From Scybalomonas sp905214925 (GTDB taxonomy: Bacteria > Bacillota > Clostridia > Lachnospirales > Lachnospiraceae), in assembly GCA_905214925.1 (NCBI GenBank), contig CAJMOB010000006.1, positions 73,043 through 137,042 of the forward strand: 64,000 nt of DNA, written 5' to 3'. The notes beneath the pieces are model-generated. The model did not search any database. It worked only from the letters and a program-made list of their open reading frames with translations, and was not told the origin of the DNA. A program made the position numbers and the translations under genes. The number at the start of each line of letters is the position of its first letter. Positions within the stretch are counted from its first letter, which is position 1. Positions 52,289-61,939 of this stretch are shown piece after piece.

Positions 52289-53725
52289 TTATGCTAAATC
52301 TTCTCCATTTGTAGCGATTACTTTTTGATACCAATCAAAAGAACGCTTTTTGTAGCGATTTAACGTACCACTTCCATCATTATTTTTATCCACATAGATA
52401 AAACCATATCGCTTCTTCATTTCTCCCGTTGTAAAGGAAATTAAATCGATGCATCCCCAAGGGGTATATCCCATAAGCTCTACACCATCAAGCTCTACTG
52501 CTTTCTTAAGCTCTGTAATATGATCTCTTAAATATTCGATTCTTTGATAGTCATCACAACTTCCATCTTCTTTTAAAATATCCACTGCACCAAATCCATT
52601 TTCTACAATAAATAAAGGAAGTTCATAACGTTCATATAACGTAACTAAAGAATAACGAAGACCTACAGGATCAATTTGCCATCCCCAGTCACTTGCTTCC
52701 ACATATGGGTTTGGTACAGAATATGGAGAACTTCCATCCATACTCTTCGTCGTATCTTTTTTAATATCTCCTTTTACCGCATTAGACATATAATAGCTAA
52801 ATCCAATATAATCTACGGTTCCTTCTGCTAAGATTTTTGCATCATCTTCTTCCATTTTGATATGGAGCCCTTTTCTCTCCCATTCCTTTAATGTATAAGC
52901 TGGATAATGTCCACGCACATGAACATCAAGGAAATGATAGCGTTCATGCATACATTCTGTTGCTGTCATAACATCCTTTGGGGCACAAGAATATGGATAA
53001 AAGGGAACAAAAGAACACATACACCCAATTTTCATATTAGGATTGATTTCATGGCCTTTTTTTACAACAAGGGCACTTGCTAACAGTTCATGATGGACGC
53101 ATTGATACATTACTTCTTCTGGATTTTCATAATCTGAAAATTTCACCCCTGAACAAGTCCATCCAAAAATATCTGCTGATGTATTGCTTTGGTTATTAAT
53201 TTCATTAAATGTCATCCAGTATTTTACTTTATCTTTATAGCGTTCCATAACGGTTTCTGCATAGCGAACAAAGAAGTCCACTACTTTTCGATTGCTCCAT
53301 CCACCATATTCTTTTGCTAAATGATAGGGCATTTCAAAATGGCTTAACGTAATCACTGGTTCAATTCCATATTTTAACAACTCATCAAACATAGAGTCAT
53401 AAAATTTCAATCCTTCTTCATTTGGAGTCATTTCATCCCCTTTTGGGAAAATTCTTGTCCAAGCGATAGAAGTACGGAAACATTTAAATCCCATTTCTGC
53501 AAATAATTTAATATCTTCTTTATAGCGATGGTAAAAATCAATCCCTTCATGATTTGGATAATTTTTCCCTTCCATAACACCATCCGTAATCTCACGCATC
53601 ACTCCATTGGCACCTGCTGTCATCACATCAGCAACGCTTATGCCTTTGCCACCTTCTTGCCATCCGCCTTCTAATTGATGGGCAGCAACAGCGCCGCCCC
53701 ATAAAAAATCTTTTGGTAATGCCAT
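52289..53725 (-). CDS. bglA: 6-phospho-beta-glucosidase (GH1)
   Basis: 478 residues. GH1 acid/base Glu in MTFNEINNQ (about 175), nucleophile Glu in FIVENGFGAVD (about 378), N-terminal FLWGGAVAAHQLEGGW. Phosphate-binding residues are expected in the region KRYGFIYVD near the C-terminal end. Hydrolyses phosphorylated beta-glucosides (cellobiose, arbutin, salicin) made by the PTS gene just upstream. 48 bases after bglP. Confidence 0.93.
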   Translation of the reverse strand: MALPKDFLWGGAVAAHQLEGGWQEGGKGISVADVMTAGANGVMREITDGVMEGKNYPNHEGIDFYHRYKEDIKLFAEMGFKCFRTSIAWTRIFPKGDEMTPNEEGLKFYDSMFDELLKYGIEPVITLSHFEMPYHLAKEYGGWSNRKVVDFFVRYAETVMERYKDKVKYWMTFNEINNQSNTSADIFGWTCSGVKFSDYENPEEVMYQCVHHELLASALVVKKGHEINPNMKIGCMCSFVPFYPYSCAPKDVMTATECMHERYHFLDVHVRGHYPAYTLKEWERKGLHIKMEEDDAKILAEGTVDYIGFSYYMSNAVKGDIKKDTTKSMDGSSPYSVPNPYVEASDWGWQIDPVGLRYSLVTLYERYELPLFIVENGFGAVDILKEDGSCDDYQRIEYLRDHITELKKAVELDGVELMGYTPWGCIDLISFTTGEMKKRYGFIYVDKNNDGSGTLNRYKKRSFDWYQKVIATNGEDLA

Positions 53726-53773
53726 AAATCAATTCCTCCTATCTTCTCAACCGAATAGTTCTAATCGCAATTG

Positions 53774-55666
53774 TTATATCGTTATCATTTTCTCTCCATG
53801 CTGAACTGCTTCTCCTGCCTTTTCAAAAATAACACTATCACTGCCTGTTAAAATCACTGGTGTTACAAGAGAATATCCCGCTTGCTTAATGGCTTCTCCA
53901 TTAAATTCTAATAAAAGATCTCCTTTTTTTACTTGATCCCCTACTTGTTTTTTTAACTCAAAATAGTTTCCTTTTAATTCTACTGTGTCAAGTCCTACAT
54001 GAATCAGTAACTCTGTTCCATAGGTTGATTGAATACCAATAGCATGTTTTGTATCAAAAATACTAGCAATCTCACCATCCACTGGTGCATACACACGATA
54101 TTCCGTCGGATCTATCGCAAACCCTGCCCCCATCATTCCTGAACTAAAAACTGCATCTGAAACTTCTGAAAGATTCATCGCTTTTCCAGTCATTGGGCTT
54201 GTAATTTCTTCTGCTTCTTTACTAATCTCTTTTGTTGTTTCTGTAATCACGTTTGCTTTTTCTGTAATATTTGTTGTCTTTGCCGTTTCGCTCACTGGAT
54301 CATCAAATCCAATTATCTGTACCAGTATAATAGAACCAACAATTGCAATTGCACAGCCAATAATTTCTCCTAAGAAAGAAGTTGGATTGTCTTTATTAAT
54401 TGCATTTACCGTTGTTAAAAGCCCTGGAAGACCTGCATACACATAATAATAAGAATTGAAAAGACTTGTTACAACGGCTCCAACCGCCCCTGCAATACAG
54501 CCACAAATAAATGGTTTCTTTAATCGAAGTGTTACACCATAAATAGATGGTTCTGTAATTCCAAAAATACCAGTTATCCCTGCGGATAAAGCACCGCCTT
54601 TAAATTCTTTATTTCTTGACTTTAAGAACACTCCAAAAGCTGCTCCCATTTGTGCAACCACAGCCACTGTCTGAAATGCTTGGAACGTATCCCTTCCATA
54701 CATATCAAAGTTCGCAAGACAAACCGGTGTAATTCCCCAATGGACTCCAAAAATAACAACGACCTGCCACAATCCACCGATAATCGCAGCTGCAACTGGT
54801 GGTGCAATGGCTACTAATGAGTTGTATCCATTTGCAATTCCTGTTGCAATTAATGTAGAAATAGGTCCTAATAAAAGAATCGTAAATGGCACCATCACAA
54901 CAAGACAAATCAGTGGTGTTAAAAGAGGTTTTATTACATCTGGTAATTTTTTCTCTAAGAAATGTTCCAAATAAGATAAAATCCATACTAAAAATAATGG
55001 TGGAAGCACAGAAGAAGTATACGTAGTCTCTGATAATGGGAAAATTAAAAATCGAATACTCTCTCCGTCTGCTACTCTTCCTGCCATTTCGATCAGTTTT
55101 GGATTTACTAATGCCAAACAACATACGACTGCAATATATAAATTACACTTAAAATGCTTTGATGCTGTAATCGCAATAAACACTGGTAAAAATGTAAACG
55201 GCGTCCATGATAAGAAACTCAATACTTCATAAGTTCCTGTTTTGGAAAACTCAGGAACTATAAGGTTGATTAAAATCAAAATACCTTGTAAAATACCGCC
55301 TGCTGCCAAAATATAAATAAAAGGTGCAAATACTGCGGACATGGTAGCAATTACTTTATTTAAAACTCCTTGCTTGATTTGTCCATCATCTTCTTGTTGC
55401 TTCTCATCTAATTTTAAAATTTCAGCAACTTTTTGATAAACATCACCTACATGAGTACCAATAACGACTTGAAATTGTCCGTTGTTTTCCACTACCGTAA
55501 TGACACCTGCCATAGAAGAAATTTTTTCTTTTGCATTTGCTGGTGTCTCTTTTAATACAAGGCGCAAACGAGTTGCACATCTTGTAGCATTAATAATATT
55601 TTCTTCTCCGCCAACCTCTTTTATAATATCCTCCGCTAGCTTAGAATAATTTCTAATCTGTGCCAT
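53774..55666 (-). CDS. bglP: beta-glucoside PTS transporter EIIBCA
   Basis: 630 residues. IIB N-terminal with phospho-Cys30 in NATRCATRLRL; IIC membrane part about 100-460; a C-terminal IIA (about 485-630) with the phospho-His in GTELLIHVGLDTVELKG. Normal length for BglP-type. Imports and phosphorylates beta-glucosides. Expression probably controlled by the RpiR regulator 300 bases upstream. Confidence 0.95.
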   Translation of the reverse strand: MAQIRNYSKLAEDIIKEVGGEENIINATRCATRLRLVLKETPANAKEKISSMAGVITVVENNGQFQVVIGTHVGDVYQKVAEILKLDEKQQEDDGQIKQGVLNKVIATMSAVFAPFIYILAAGGILQGILILINLIVPEFSKTGTYEVLSFLSWTPFTFLPVFIAITASKHFKCNLYIAVVCCLALVNPKLIEMAGRVADGESIRFLIFPLSETTYTSSVLPPLFLVWILSYLEHFLEKKLPDVIKPLLTPLICLVVMVPFTILLLGPISTLIATGIANGYNSLVAIAPPVAAAIIGGLWQVVVIFGVHWGITPVCLANFDMYGRDTFQAFQTVAVVAQMGAAFGVFLKSRNKEFKGGALSAGITGIFGITEPSIYGVTLRLKKPFICGCIAGAVGAVVTSLFNSYYYVYAGLPGLLTTVNAINKDNPTSFLGEIIGCAIAIVGSIILVQIIGFDDPVSETAKTTNITEKANVITETTKEISKEAEEITSPMTGKAMNLSEVSDAVFSSGMMGAGFAIDPTEYRVYAPVDGEIASIFDTKHAIGIQSTYGTELLIHVGLDTVELKGNYFELKKQVGDQVKKGDLLLEFNGEAIKQAGYSLVTPVILTGSDSVIFEKAGEAVQHGEKMITI

Positions 55667-55807
55667 AGTTTCTCCTCCTTCTTATCTCGTTCTTTCCCTT
55701 TCTTCTTCATACGAATTTTATTGTGCTAAAAGACTTCAAAAAAAACTTTCCGAAGGTTGAATTTCCTATTTCGCGCGCCTTGAAATCCATCTTCTTATTA
55801 TCTGATT

Positions 55808-55851
55808 TCCATCTGATGGATTCAGTATACCATTTCACCTATTTTTTACAA
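55808..55851 (-). promoter_or_regulatory. promoter and palindromic operator of bglP-bglA
   Basis: TTGTAA (55846-55851), 16-base spacer, TATACT (55824-55829) on the minus strand. Just downstream sits TCCATC-T-GATGGA (55808-55820), at the expected transcription start. A partial second copy (GAAATCCATC) lies near 55783. Placement fits repression by the RpiR-family protein. Confidence 0.65.
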
Positions 55852-55970
55852 TGCTTTCTCCTTTTATTGGTTCTCTGTTCCAAAATTTCTTATATTTTTT
55901 TCGCCATTTTTGAAAATCTGTTTCAGAGTTAAAAATTTTTCCTCATTTATTATGCATATTGCACAATAAT

Positions 55971-56840
55971 TTATACATCATTAATTAAAGCCCAAAGACT
56001 ACTTCTTCCAACTTTTTCATATTCCCGATTTAATTTCATATTTTCCTCATATTTTTTGGAAAAAGTCATAGCGAATAAAATATCAAATACAAATTTAATG
56101 CTAGTAGAAAAAATAACCGTTCCTAAATCTTCTACATAGCGTTCACTAGCAACCGCAACAACTTCATCTCCCACTTTCGAAATGCTGCACGTTTTATTTA
56201 CGGTGAGAACAATCGTTGGTATTTTATTTCTCTTTAATGTTTTTCCAATTTCAATTAAACGAGAATTTTCTCCAGTACGACTGATTAAAATTGCCAAATG
56301 ATCTTGCTTTTTCATAAGCGCCAATAACTCTTGTGTATTAGTAGAACGATATACATTGGCAATTTTTCCACAATAAAAAAATTGATTGCACGCATATTCT
56401 GCAATTGCTACATTCACATCATGAGCATAAATATCAATATATTCTGCTTCATAAAACATCTGACTAATACGAACCATTTGTTCAAGAGGAATTTCTTTGG
56501 CATTATAATCAAGCGCCTTTTTTTGTGTATCCACAATCTTTTTGATCACAGATGCTACGTTATCTTTTGGAGACATTGTAATACTTTTATTCTCATCTTC
56601 CTCATTAAAATTTCCCGCTTTTAAGTCACTTAAAAATCGCAACTTAAATTCTTGATATCCTTCACATCCAAGTTTTTGGCAAAACCTTGTAACAGAAGAA
56701 GCACTGGTAAATGTCACAGAGGCTAGCTCTCTTGATGACAATTTCTCCACTTGTTCTGGATGATTTAAAATATAATCTCTAATATCTTTTTCTCGTTCTG
56801 TAAGTTCTAAAACCCCTCTCATCTCTTTAATGATACCCAT
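55971..56840 (-). CDS. RpiR-family regulator of the beta-glucoside PTS
   Basis: 289 residues. An N-terminal winged helix (LTEREKDIRDYILNHPEQVEKLSSRELASVTFTSASSVTRFCQKLGCEGYQEFKLRF) and a C-terminal SIS sugar-phosphate binding domain (about 130-270). Upstream of bglP on the same strand. Phosphorylated sugar should be the effector (family inference). Confidence 0.85.
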   Translation of the reverse strand: MGIIKEMRGVLELTEREKDIRDYILNHPEQVEKLSSRELASVTFTSASSVTRFCQKLGCEGYQEFKLRFLSDLKAGNFNEEDENKSITMSPKDNVASVIKKIVDTQKKALDYNAKEIPLEQMVRISQMFYEAEYIDIYAHDVNVAIAEYACNQFFYCGKIANVYRSTNTQELLALMKKQDHLAILISRTGENSRLIEIGKTLKRNKIPTIVLTVNKTCSISKVGDEVVAVASERYVEDLGTVIFSTSIKFVFDILFAMTFSKKYEENMKLNREYEKVGRSSLWALINDV

Positions 56841-56908
56841 TTTATAAGCTCCTTCCTTTCTTCATTTTTTATTTTTATTTCCTATTACGCTTTTTATATT
56901 TATTATAC

Positions 56909-56976
56909 AAAAAATGGCTATCCTAGCAAAGAAATAACGGTTCTTTTATTTTTTGCCTTCTTGATAGCCATTTTTT
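56909..56976 (-). terminator. terminator of yitT-type gene
   Basis: AAAAAATGGCTATC and its perfect reverse complement GATAGCCATTTTTT around 40 bases; T-tract on both strands. Confidence 0.75.
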
Positions 56977-57010
56977 CCTATATATTCTCTTTTTATTTAC
57001 GAGTTTCTCA

Positions 57011-57889
57011 TCATTTTGATTGCTCACCAAACTGTAGCATTTTAAACCCTTCTCCATGAACTTCATTGGATTCTAACACAATCACAAAAGCTTCTGGATC
57101 GGCTTCTTTTACAGCCATTTGCACTTCATACATTTGTTTGTTATTACAAGCACACATAACCACATCTTTTTTATCCTGTCGATATCCCCCTTCTGCTTTC
57201 AATAACGTACAGCCTCTTTGACAAGTTTCTTCAATGACACGGGAAATTTTCTTTCCATCTGAGGTAACGATAAGCGCTAGTTTTCCTGCATTAACACCAT
57301 ACATTACTTTATCCACAACAACAGCAAATAAATAACTAACAATGGCACCATAAATAAATCCATCTACATCTTTAAAAACAATACTGCCAATAACAATCAC
57401 TAACAAATCAAATACTAAAATAATTTTTCCAAGAGGCAAATGTGGATATAGTGCTTTCACAGCCATTGTAATAAAATCAGCACCACCAGTAGAAGAATTT
57501 TGCATATAAATCAAAGCATAGCCATATCCTGAAATAACTCCTGTACAAATGGCAGCTAACAAACGGCTTCCATTATACGTTGGAAGCAATGGTCCTACAT
57601 AATCAATCATAACAGAAGATAATACCATACACCACATAGAGCGTAAAAAGAATCGCTTTCCTAGTAATTTATAACAAGCGATTGCCACTGGAATATTCAG
57701 AAGAATCGTTGCCACTCCTATTGGAATATGAACCATCCGATTTAATATAATAGCAATTCCAGAAAATCCTGTCATTGGAAATCCTGCATTGACGGCAAAA
57801 TTATAAATTCCAATAGCTACAAGAAAACTTCCAATAAACTCTACACACGTGGTTTTTAAATTTTCTTTCCCAAAAATTGTTTTTAACAC
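57011..57889 (-). CDS. YitT family membrane protein (DUF161 + DUF2179)
   Basis: 292 residues, five to six helices. DUF161-type repeats (VEFIGSFLVAIGIYNFAVNAGFPMTGFSGIAIILNR and SGYGYALIYMQNSSTGGADFI) end in a cytosolic DUF2179 domain (GKLALIVTSDGKKISRVIEETCQRGCTLLKAEGGYRQDKKDVVMCACN). Start codon is GTG with GAGG 7 bases ahead. Function unknown. Confidence 0.9.
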   Translation of the reverse strand: MLKTIFGKENLKTTCVEFIGSFLVAIGIYNFAVNAGFPMTGFSGIAIILNRMVHIPIGVATILLNIPVAIACYKLLGKRFFLRSMWCMVLSSVMIDYVGPLLPTYNGSRLLAAICTGVISGYGYALIYMQNSSTGGADFITMAVKALYPHLPLGKIILVFDLLVIVIGSIVFKDVDGFIYGAIVSYLFAVVVDKVMYGVNAGKLALIVTSDGKKISRVIEETCQRGCTLLKAEGGYRQDKKDVVMCACNNKQMYEVQMAVKEADPEAFVIVLESNEVHGEGFKMLQFGEQSK

Positions 57890-58107
57890 GAAAATTCCTC
57901 CCTTTTGAAATCATATTTTTCTATCTCATCACACGCTCTCATCATAATTTTACAAAACAGTCTGCACTTTTCTATCATATCATGTATTGTTCCACAAACT
58001 TTCTTCATTTATTTTATGCAAAAAAAAAGGAGTACACTAGGCAAATACTGCCCCATATTAGGAAAAAAAAGCCATATCTGCAAGCTGTGCATTGTTCGCA
58101 CGTAGTG

Positions 58108-58164
58108 CTTTTTTGTGTTATAGGATAACTCGCTTTACGAGGAATTTTCTATAACACAAAAAAG
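58108..58164. repeat. perfect 16-bp inverted repeat
   Basis: CTTTTTTGTGTTATAG and its exact complement, 25 bases apart (58124-58148), with an inner CTCG/CGAG stem. It abuts the terminator at 58163. With the GTGC/GCAC hairpin (58085-58103), this gives a nest of hairpins in a 360-base gene-free gap that otherwise holds nothing I recognise. Confidence 0.75.
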
Positions 58165-58196
58165 CGATTGCAGAATCTTTATAATCTGCAATCGCT
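58163..58196. terminator. terminator of ABC importer operon
   Basis: AGCGATTGCAGA paired with TCTGCAATCGCT around ATCTTTATAA, T-tract on the minus strand (six T residues). Confidence 0.85.
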
Positions 58197-58248
58197 CTTT
58201 TCTTTCCTTATTTTACCATGTTTTCTTTCTAGATTCAAGTCTTATCTT

Positions 58249-58836
58249 TTACGAAGGCAATAGAATGAGATGTCCATTTATCTTTTTCACTTCTTCTTTT
58301 GAATGAGTCGTCAAAAGAATCATCCTTCCTTTTTGCTCTTCTAACACATATTGTATTGCTTTGTCTTTTGTAACTTCATCTAGACCAGTAAACGGCTCGT
58401 CCATTAAAATATAAGAAGATTTTGTCATCATTGCTCTCACAAGACTCACACGCCTTTTCATACCACCGCTTAACTCTTTTACTGGCACTTCTGCTACATT
58501 TTCTAAACCAACTCGTTGCAAGTGGGAGACAATCATCTCTTTTAAATGTTTTGCTTTTCTTTCTTTTCCTTCCAATACAATGGCAATGTTTTTCCAAACA
58601 CTTTCCCATTCAAATAAGCGTTCCTCTTGAAATACCATCGAACATAAGGCGTCTTTTTTCCGTATAATCCTTCCACCATCTATCGGCTCTAATCCTGCTA
58701 TCATACGAAGCAATGTAGTTTTTCCTCGTCCAGATTCTCCCATGACACAGTAAATTTTTCCTTCGTCTAGTGTTAGATCATAGTCGTTAAAAATAATTTT
58801 ATCTTCAAATTGTTTTTTTATCTTTTCTAGCTTCAT
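58249..58836 (-). CDS. ABC transporter ATP-binding protein (NMT1/SsuB-type)
   Basis: 195 residues from MKLEKIKK, preferred because AGGGA lies 7 bases ahead. Walker A GESGRGKTT (Arg replaces the usual Gly), signature ELSGGMKRRVSLVRAM, Walker B YILMDEPFTGLD, H-loop THSKEE. Short for the family (usually about 240), lacking the C-terminal extension. Its start overlaps the permease end by 32 bases, so the three genes are tightly coupled. Confidence 0.85.
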   Translation of the reverse strand: MKLEKIKKQFEDKIIFNDYDLTLDEGKIYCVMGESGRGKTTLLRMIAGLEPIDGGRIIRKKDALCSMVFQEERLFEWESVWKNIAIVLEGKERKAKHLKEMIVSHLQRVGLENVAEVPVKELSGGMKRRVSLVRAMMTKSSYILMDEPFTGLDEVTKDKAIQYVLEEQKGRMILLTTHSKEEVKKINGHLILLPS

Positions 58837-59590
58837 AAGTTTTCCCTGCAATGCGATATAATATGAAAAGAAACGCTTTCTCAAATAAATAGCTACATAA
58901 AATAATCATCGCTGTCCAAGCGAATAAATCGCCTGTTTCCAGCGAAATCTTTGCCATATAAAGTCGTTCCCCGATGGAATGTTCTGGCATTCCAATTACT
59001 TCTGCAGCAATTCCTGATTTCCATGCAAGTCCTACGGTAATGACCGCACTATTCATTAAAAATGGAATACACGTAGGGCGGTAAAGATACCAGAATTTTT
59101 TCCAAAAAGAAAAACGAAAAACTTTAGCGACTTCTAATAATTGTTTGGGAGTCTCCATAAGACCTGTTACTACTCCTTGATACACAATCGGCATAGAAAT
59201 AACAAATACAATAAAAAATGTCAACTTTTCAGACCCAATCCAAATTAACGCTAAAATAACAAAAGAAGCTACTGGCACGGTTTTCATCAAATGAATGATA
59301 GGTGCTATAAGCTCCTTTAACCATTGTACTTTATAGGAAATAGCACCCAGTAGACCGCCCAGTAACCACGCCCCCAAAAGTCCATAAAAAATTCTCACAC
59401 AAGAATAGGCGATCACTTGATAAAACTCTTTTGTTTTTAAAAGTAAAATGGTTCTTTTTGCTACTTCAAGTGGTGTTACGAAAATAATCGAGTTATCCAT
59501 CATAACCGCCACCAATTGCCAAACGAGAAGCCAAAAGAGTAAAATGGCTCCTCGTTTCATCCATTGTCTATGGTAAGTAATAGAAATCAT
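58805..59590 (-). CDS. ABC transporter permease (SsuC/TauC-type)
   Basis: About 261 residues, six helices, with EAA loop ETPKQLLEVAKVFRFSFWKKFWYLYRPTCIPFL (Ala of EAA kept in the first part). The start is uncertain: an upstream ATG (59641) is possible. It overlaps the binding-protein gene by about 23 bases and the ATPase by 32. Confidence 0.8.
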   Translation of the reverse strand: MISITYHRQWMKRGAILLFWLLVWQLVAVMMDNSIIFVTPLEVAKRTILLLKTKEFYQVIAYSCVRIFYGLLGAWLLGGLLGAISYKVQWLKELIAPIIHLMKTVPVASFVILALIWIGSEKLTFFIVFVISMPIVYQGVVTGLMETPKQLLEVAKVFRFSFWKKFWYLYRPTCIPFLMNSAVITVGLAWKSGIAAEVIGMPEHSIGERLYMAKISLETGDLFAWTAMIILCSYLFEKAFLFILYRIAGKTYEARKDKKTI

Positions 59591-60605
59591 CTGCTGGTAA
59601 CTGTCCTCCAACCATCGTCTTATCCAGTTCATAAAGAACATTTAAATACCCACTCAATGCTTCTTTCATCTCTTGTCCATCAATGTAAGTAATGTTACAT
59701 TTTGGAATCGCTTTTTGTGCTAATGGTGCTTTTTCAATAATTCCAAGTTTCGCTACTAACTCAGCAGCTTCTTCCACATTTTCATTGACATAGGTTGTAC
59801 TTTCTTTTTGTTCTTTCATAAAAGCTTCTACTGCTTCTTTATTTTGCTCTAAAAACTCTTTTCGAACAATCGTCACTCCTGTTACAAGTTGACTTTTTTC
59901 TTCCCCTTGCACTTGATTCCATTGTTCTGTCATATCCATAACAACTTTTAACTGATCGTTTTGTGCACAGGCAACAGTAACAAATGGCTGTGGTAATAAT
60001 CCAATATCCGCCTGTCCTTTTGAAAGAGCACTGACAACCTCAGCGGCTTCTGCTTTATATTCTAATTTTACATCATCCGTTGTTAAACCATGTTCTTTTA
60101 ATAGGTACTGTAACGTGTAGTCGGGAGTATTTCCTTTTCCTGTCAATACAATCGTCTTTCCTTTTAATGATTCGATTGTTGTTAAACTGTCGTCACTTGA
60201 TACCATATATAAAACACCTAATGTATTAATATCAAGAACTTGAACGGATCCTTCCATTTTATTGTACCAAATGCTCGCAGCGTTGGCTGGAATTAAAGCG
60301 ATATCCAAATCTCCTTTTAGAATTCCCGCCATCAAACCATCGGCTGCTGGCTCCATCTGAAATTCATACTCATTTGTCGCTTCTCCATTTTCCGAACGTT
60401 CCATTAAAGAAACAAGTCCTATGGAAGTCGGCCCTTTTAAGGAACCTACTCGAACTTTTGTTTTTTGCACCTCATTGGTTGTACTATCTGCTGTTATATC
60501 TTCACCCGTTGACTTCGTTGTGCCGTCTGTCTTTGCACCACATCCTACGAGCAACATAGAAACTGCCAGCAAACAAGCTAATAGAAATGCGATTCCTCTT
60601 TTCAT
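59568..60605 (-). CDS. ABC substrate-binding lipoprotein (NMT1/SsuA-like)
   Basis: 345 residues from MKRGIAFLL, with AGGAGG 7 bases before. Signal peptide ends in lipobox LLVGC. The mature protein has the two-lobe binding fold (KVRVGSLKGPTSIGLVSLMERS, GDLDIALIPANAASIWYN, GKTIVLTGKGNTPDYTLQYLLKEHG). It resembles transporters for sulphonates, nitrate or thiamine precursors; nothing here picks one. First gene of the operon, 91 bases after degV. Confidence 0.85.
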   Translation of the reverse strand: MKRGIAFLLACLLAVSMLLVGCGAKTDGTTKSTGEDITADSTTNEVQKTKVRVGSLKGPTSIGLVSLMERSENGEATNEYEFQMEPAADGLMAGILKGDLDIALIPANAASIWYNKMEGSVQVLDINTLGVLYMVSSDDSLTTIESLKGKTIVLTGKGNTPDYTLQYLLKEHGLTTDDVKLEYKAEAAEVVSALSKGQADIGLLPQPFVTVACAQNDQLKVVMDMTEQWNQVQGEEKSQLVTGVTIVRKEFLEQNKEAVEAFMKEQKESTTYVNENVEEAAELVAKLGIIEKAPLAQKAIPKCNITYIDGQEMKEALSGYLNVLYELDKTMVGGQLPADDFYYLP

Positions 60606-60696
60606 ATTCATTCCTCCTGTCTTAATGATTACTTTTCGCAATTCCTACTTTATCACTCGGATTTTCATTCGTCAACTATGTACTTTATTTTATACA

Positions 60697-61584
60697 TTAT
60701 GCCTCATTGGCTCTTGATTCCCCAAAAAAGAATAATGCCACTGTTCCTGGACCGGTATGAGCTCCGATCACCGCACCAATATCAAAGATTTCCACCTTCC
60801 CATTTAAATTTGGAAAAGTAGCCTCCACTAAATCAGCCACCTGTCTTGCTTCTTCATATCGTGCAGAATGAGAAATAAAACATTTTCCACCATATTCTTT
60901 CTTGTCCTCTGCATAAAGTTCCATCATGGACACGATCTCTTTTATGACTTTTTTCCCACGAACTTTTTTCTTTGGAACTAATTTTCCCTCTTTATCCACC
61001 TGTAACAACGGAGAAATATTTAATAGATTTCCAAACGTAGCTGCCGCTGGTGAAATTCTTCCTCCCCGTTTAAAATGAGTTAAGTCATTTGAGAAAAACC
61101 AGTGTTGGAAACGAAGTTTATTTTCCTCTGCCCAATTTGCATTTTCATCAATGTCCATTCCCTTGTCTCGATTATCACAAAGAGCATCCACTAACAATCC
61201 ATATCCTGAGGATGCGCTTAAGGAATCAATCACATAAATTTTACGCTCTGGAAATTCCTCTTCTAATTCTTCTCTTGCAAGTCTTGCAGAGTTATATGTT
61301 CCAGAAATTCCACTGGATAGACAGATATGAAGAACGTCTTTTCCTTCTTTTAAAAAGCTTAAAAAGAATGCTTTGTATTCTTCTGAATTAATTTGGGAAG
61401 TCACCGGCATTGCCCCTTGTTCAATGCGGGCATAAAATTCTTTTGGTGAAATACTTTTTCCTAAATCGTCCACATATTCTTGTCCATCCATTTGAAAATG
61501 AAATGGAAGATAAGGAATCTCCCTTTCCTTTAAATATTCTTCTTTTAAATCTGCCGTCGAACAGCAACTAATAATATAATTCAT
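60697..61584 (-). CDS. DegV family fatty-acid-binding protein
   Basis: 295 residues, two-domain DegV fold. N-terminal YIISCCSTADLKEEYLKEREIPYLPF; fatty-acid pocket motif SSGISGTYNSARLA; C-terminal IGAHTGPGTVALFFFG. Binds fatty acids for the FakAB kinase in known cases. Ends 91 bases before the ABC binding-protein gene on the same strand. Confidence 0.92.
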   Translation of the reverse strand: MNYIISCCSTADLKEEYLKEREIPYLPFHFQMDGQEYVDDLGKSISPKEFYARIEQGAMPVTSQINSEEYKAFFLSFLKEGKDVLHICLSSGISGTYNSARLAREELEEEFPERKIYVIDSLSASSGYGLLVDALCDNRDKGMDIDENANWAEENKLRFQHWFFSNDLTHFKRGGRISPAAATFGNLLNISPLLQVDKEGKLVPKKKVRGKKVIKEIVSMMELYAEDKKEYGGKCFISHSARYEEARQVADLVEATFPNLNGKVEIFDIGAVIGAHTGPGTVALFFFGESRANEA

Positions 61585-61837
61585 AAGTCCTCCCTATCTA
61601 TATCTATATTTTATGTTCTATTGATTGTTCAAACTCTCTTCTCATCTTTTAAAGCGGTGAGAATCACGCTATTTGATGTCGCTTTTTCTTAAATAATCAA
61701 TTTTATCATATAATGATTGTTTTTTCTTGTCAAATGCTATTCTTTTTCTTCCCATCGTTTTATACAAAATTTCATTTTTGTTTTAAAAAAAACTATACTT
61801 CTTTTTTTCTCATCAAAATATTTTAGCAACTAAGCCA

Positions 61838-61866
61838 TTGACATGTTTTTTGTCTGCTCCTATAAT
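61838..61866 (+). promoter_or_regulatory. promoter of FUSC-type exporter gene
   Basis: TTGACA (61838-61843), 17-base spacer, TATAAT (61861-61866), consensus. It excludes the longer reading frame that starts in the -35 box. Confidence 0.9.
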
Positions 61867-61939
61867 ATTTCATAGAATCGATATAATAGAATTTTTTAAC
61901 TTACCTATTATATCTAAATTTATAAAAGGGGAAATGCAG

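Noticed and set aside
55667..55970. LicT/SacY-type antitermination site before bglP
   Set aside because: No RAT-like sequence overlapping a terminator is visible; a RpiR gene and palindrome are present instead.
61838..61939. Longer N-terminus for the FUSC-type protein
   Set aside because: A consensus -35/-10 promoter lies in that stretch and a good ribosome site precedes the ATG at 61940.
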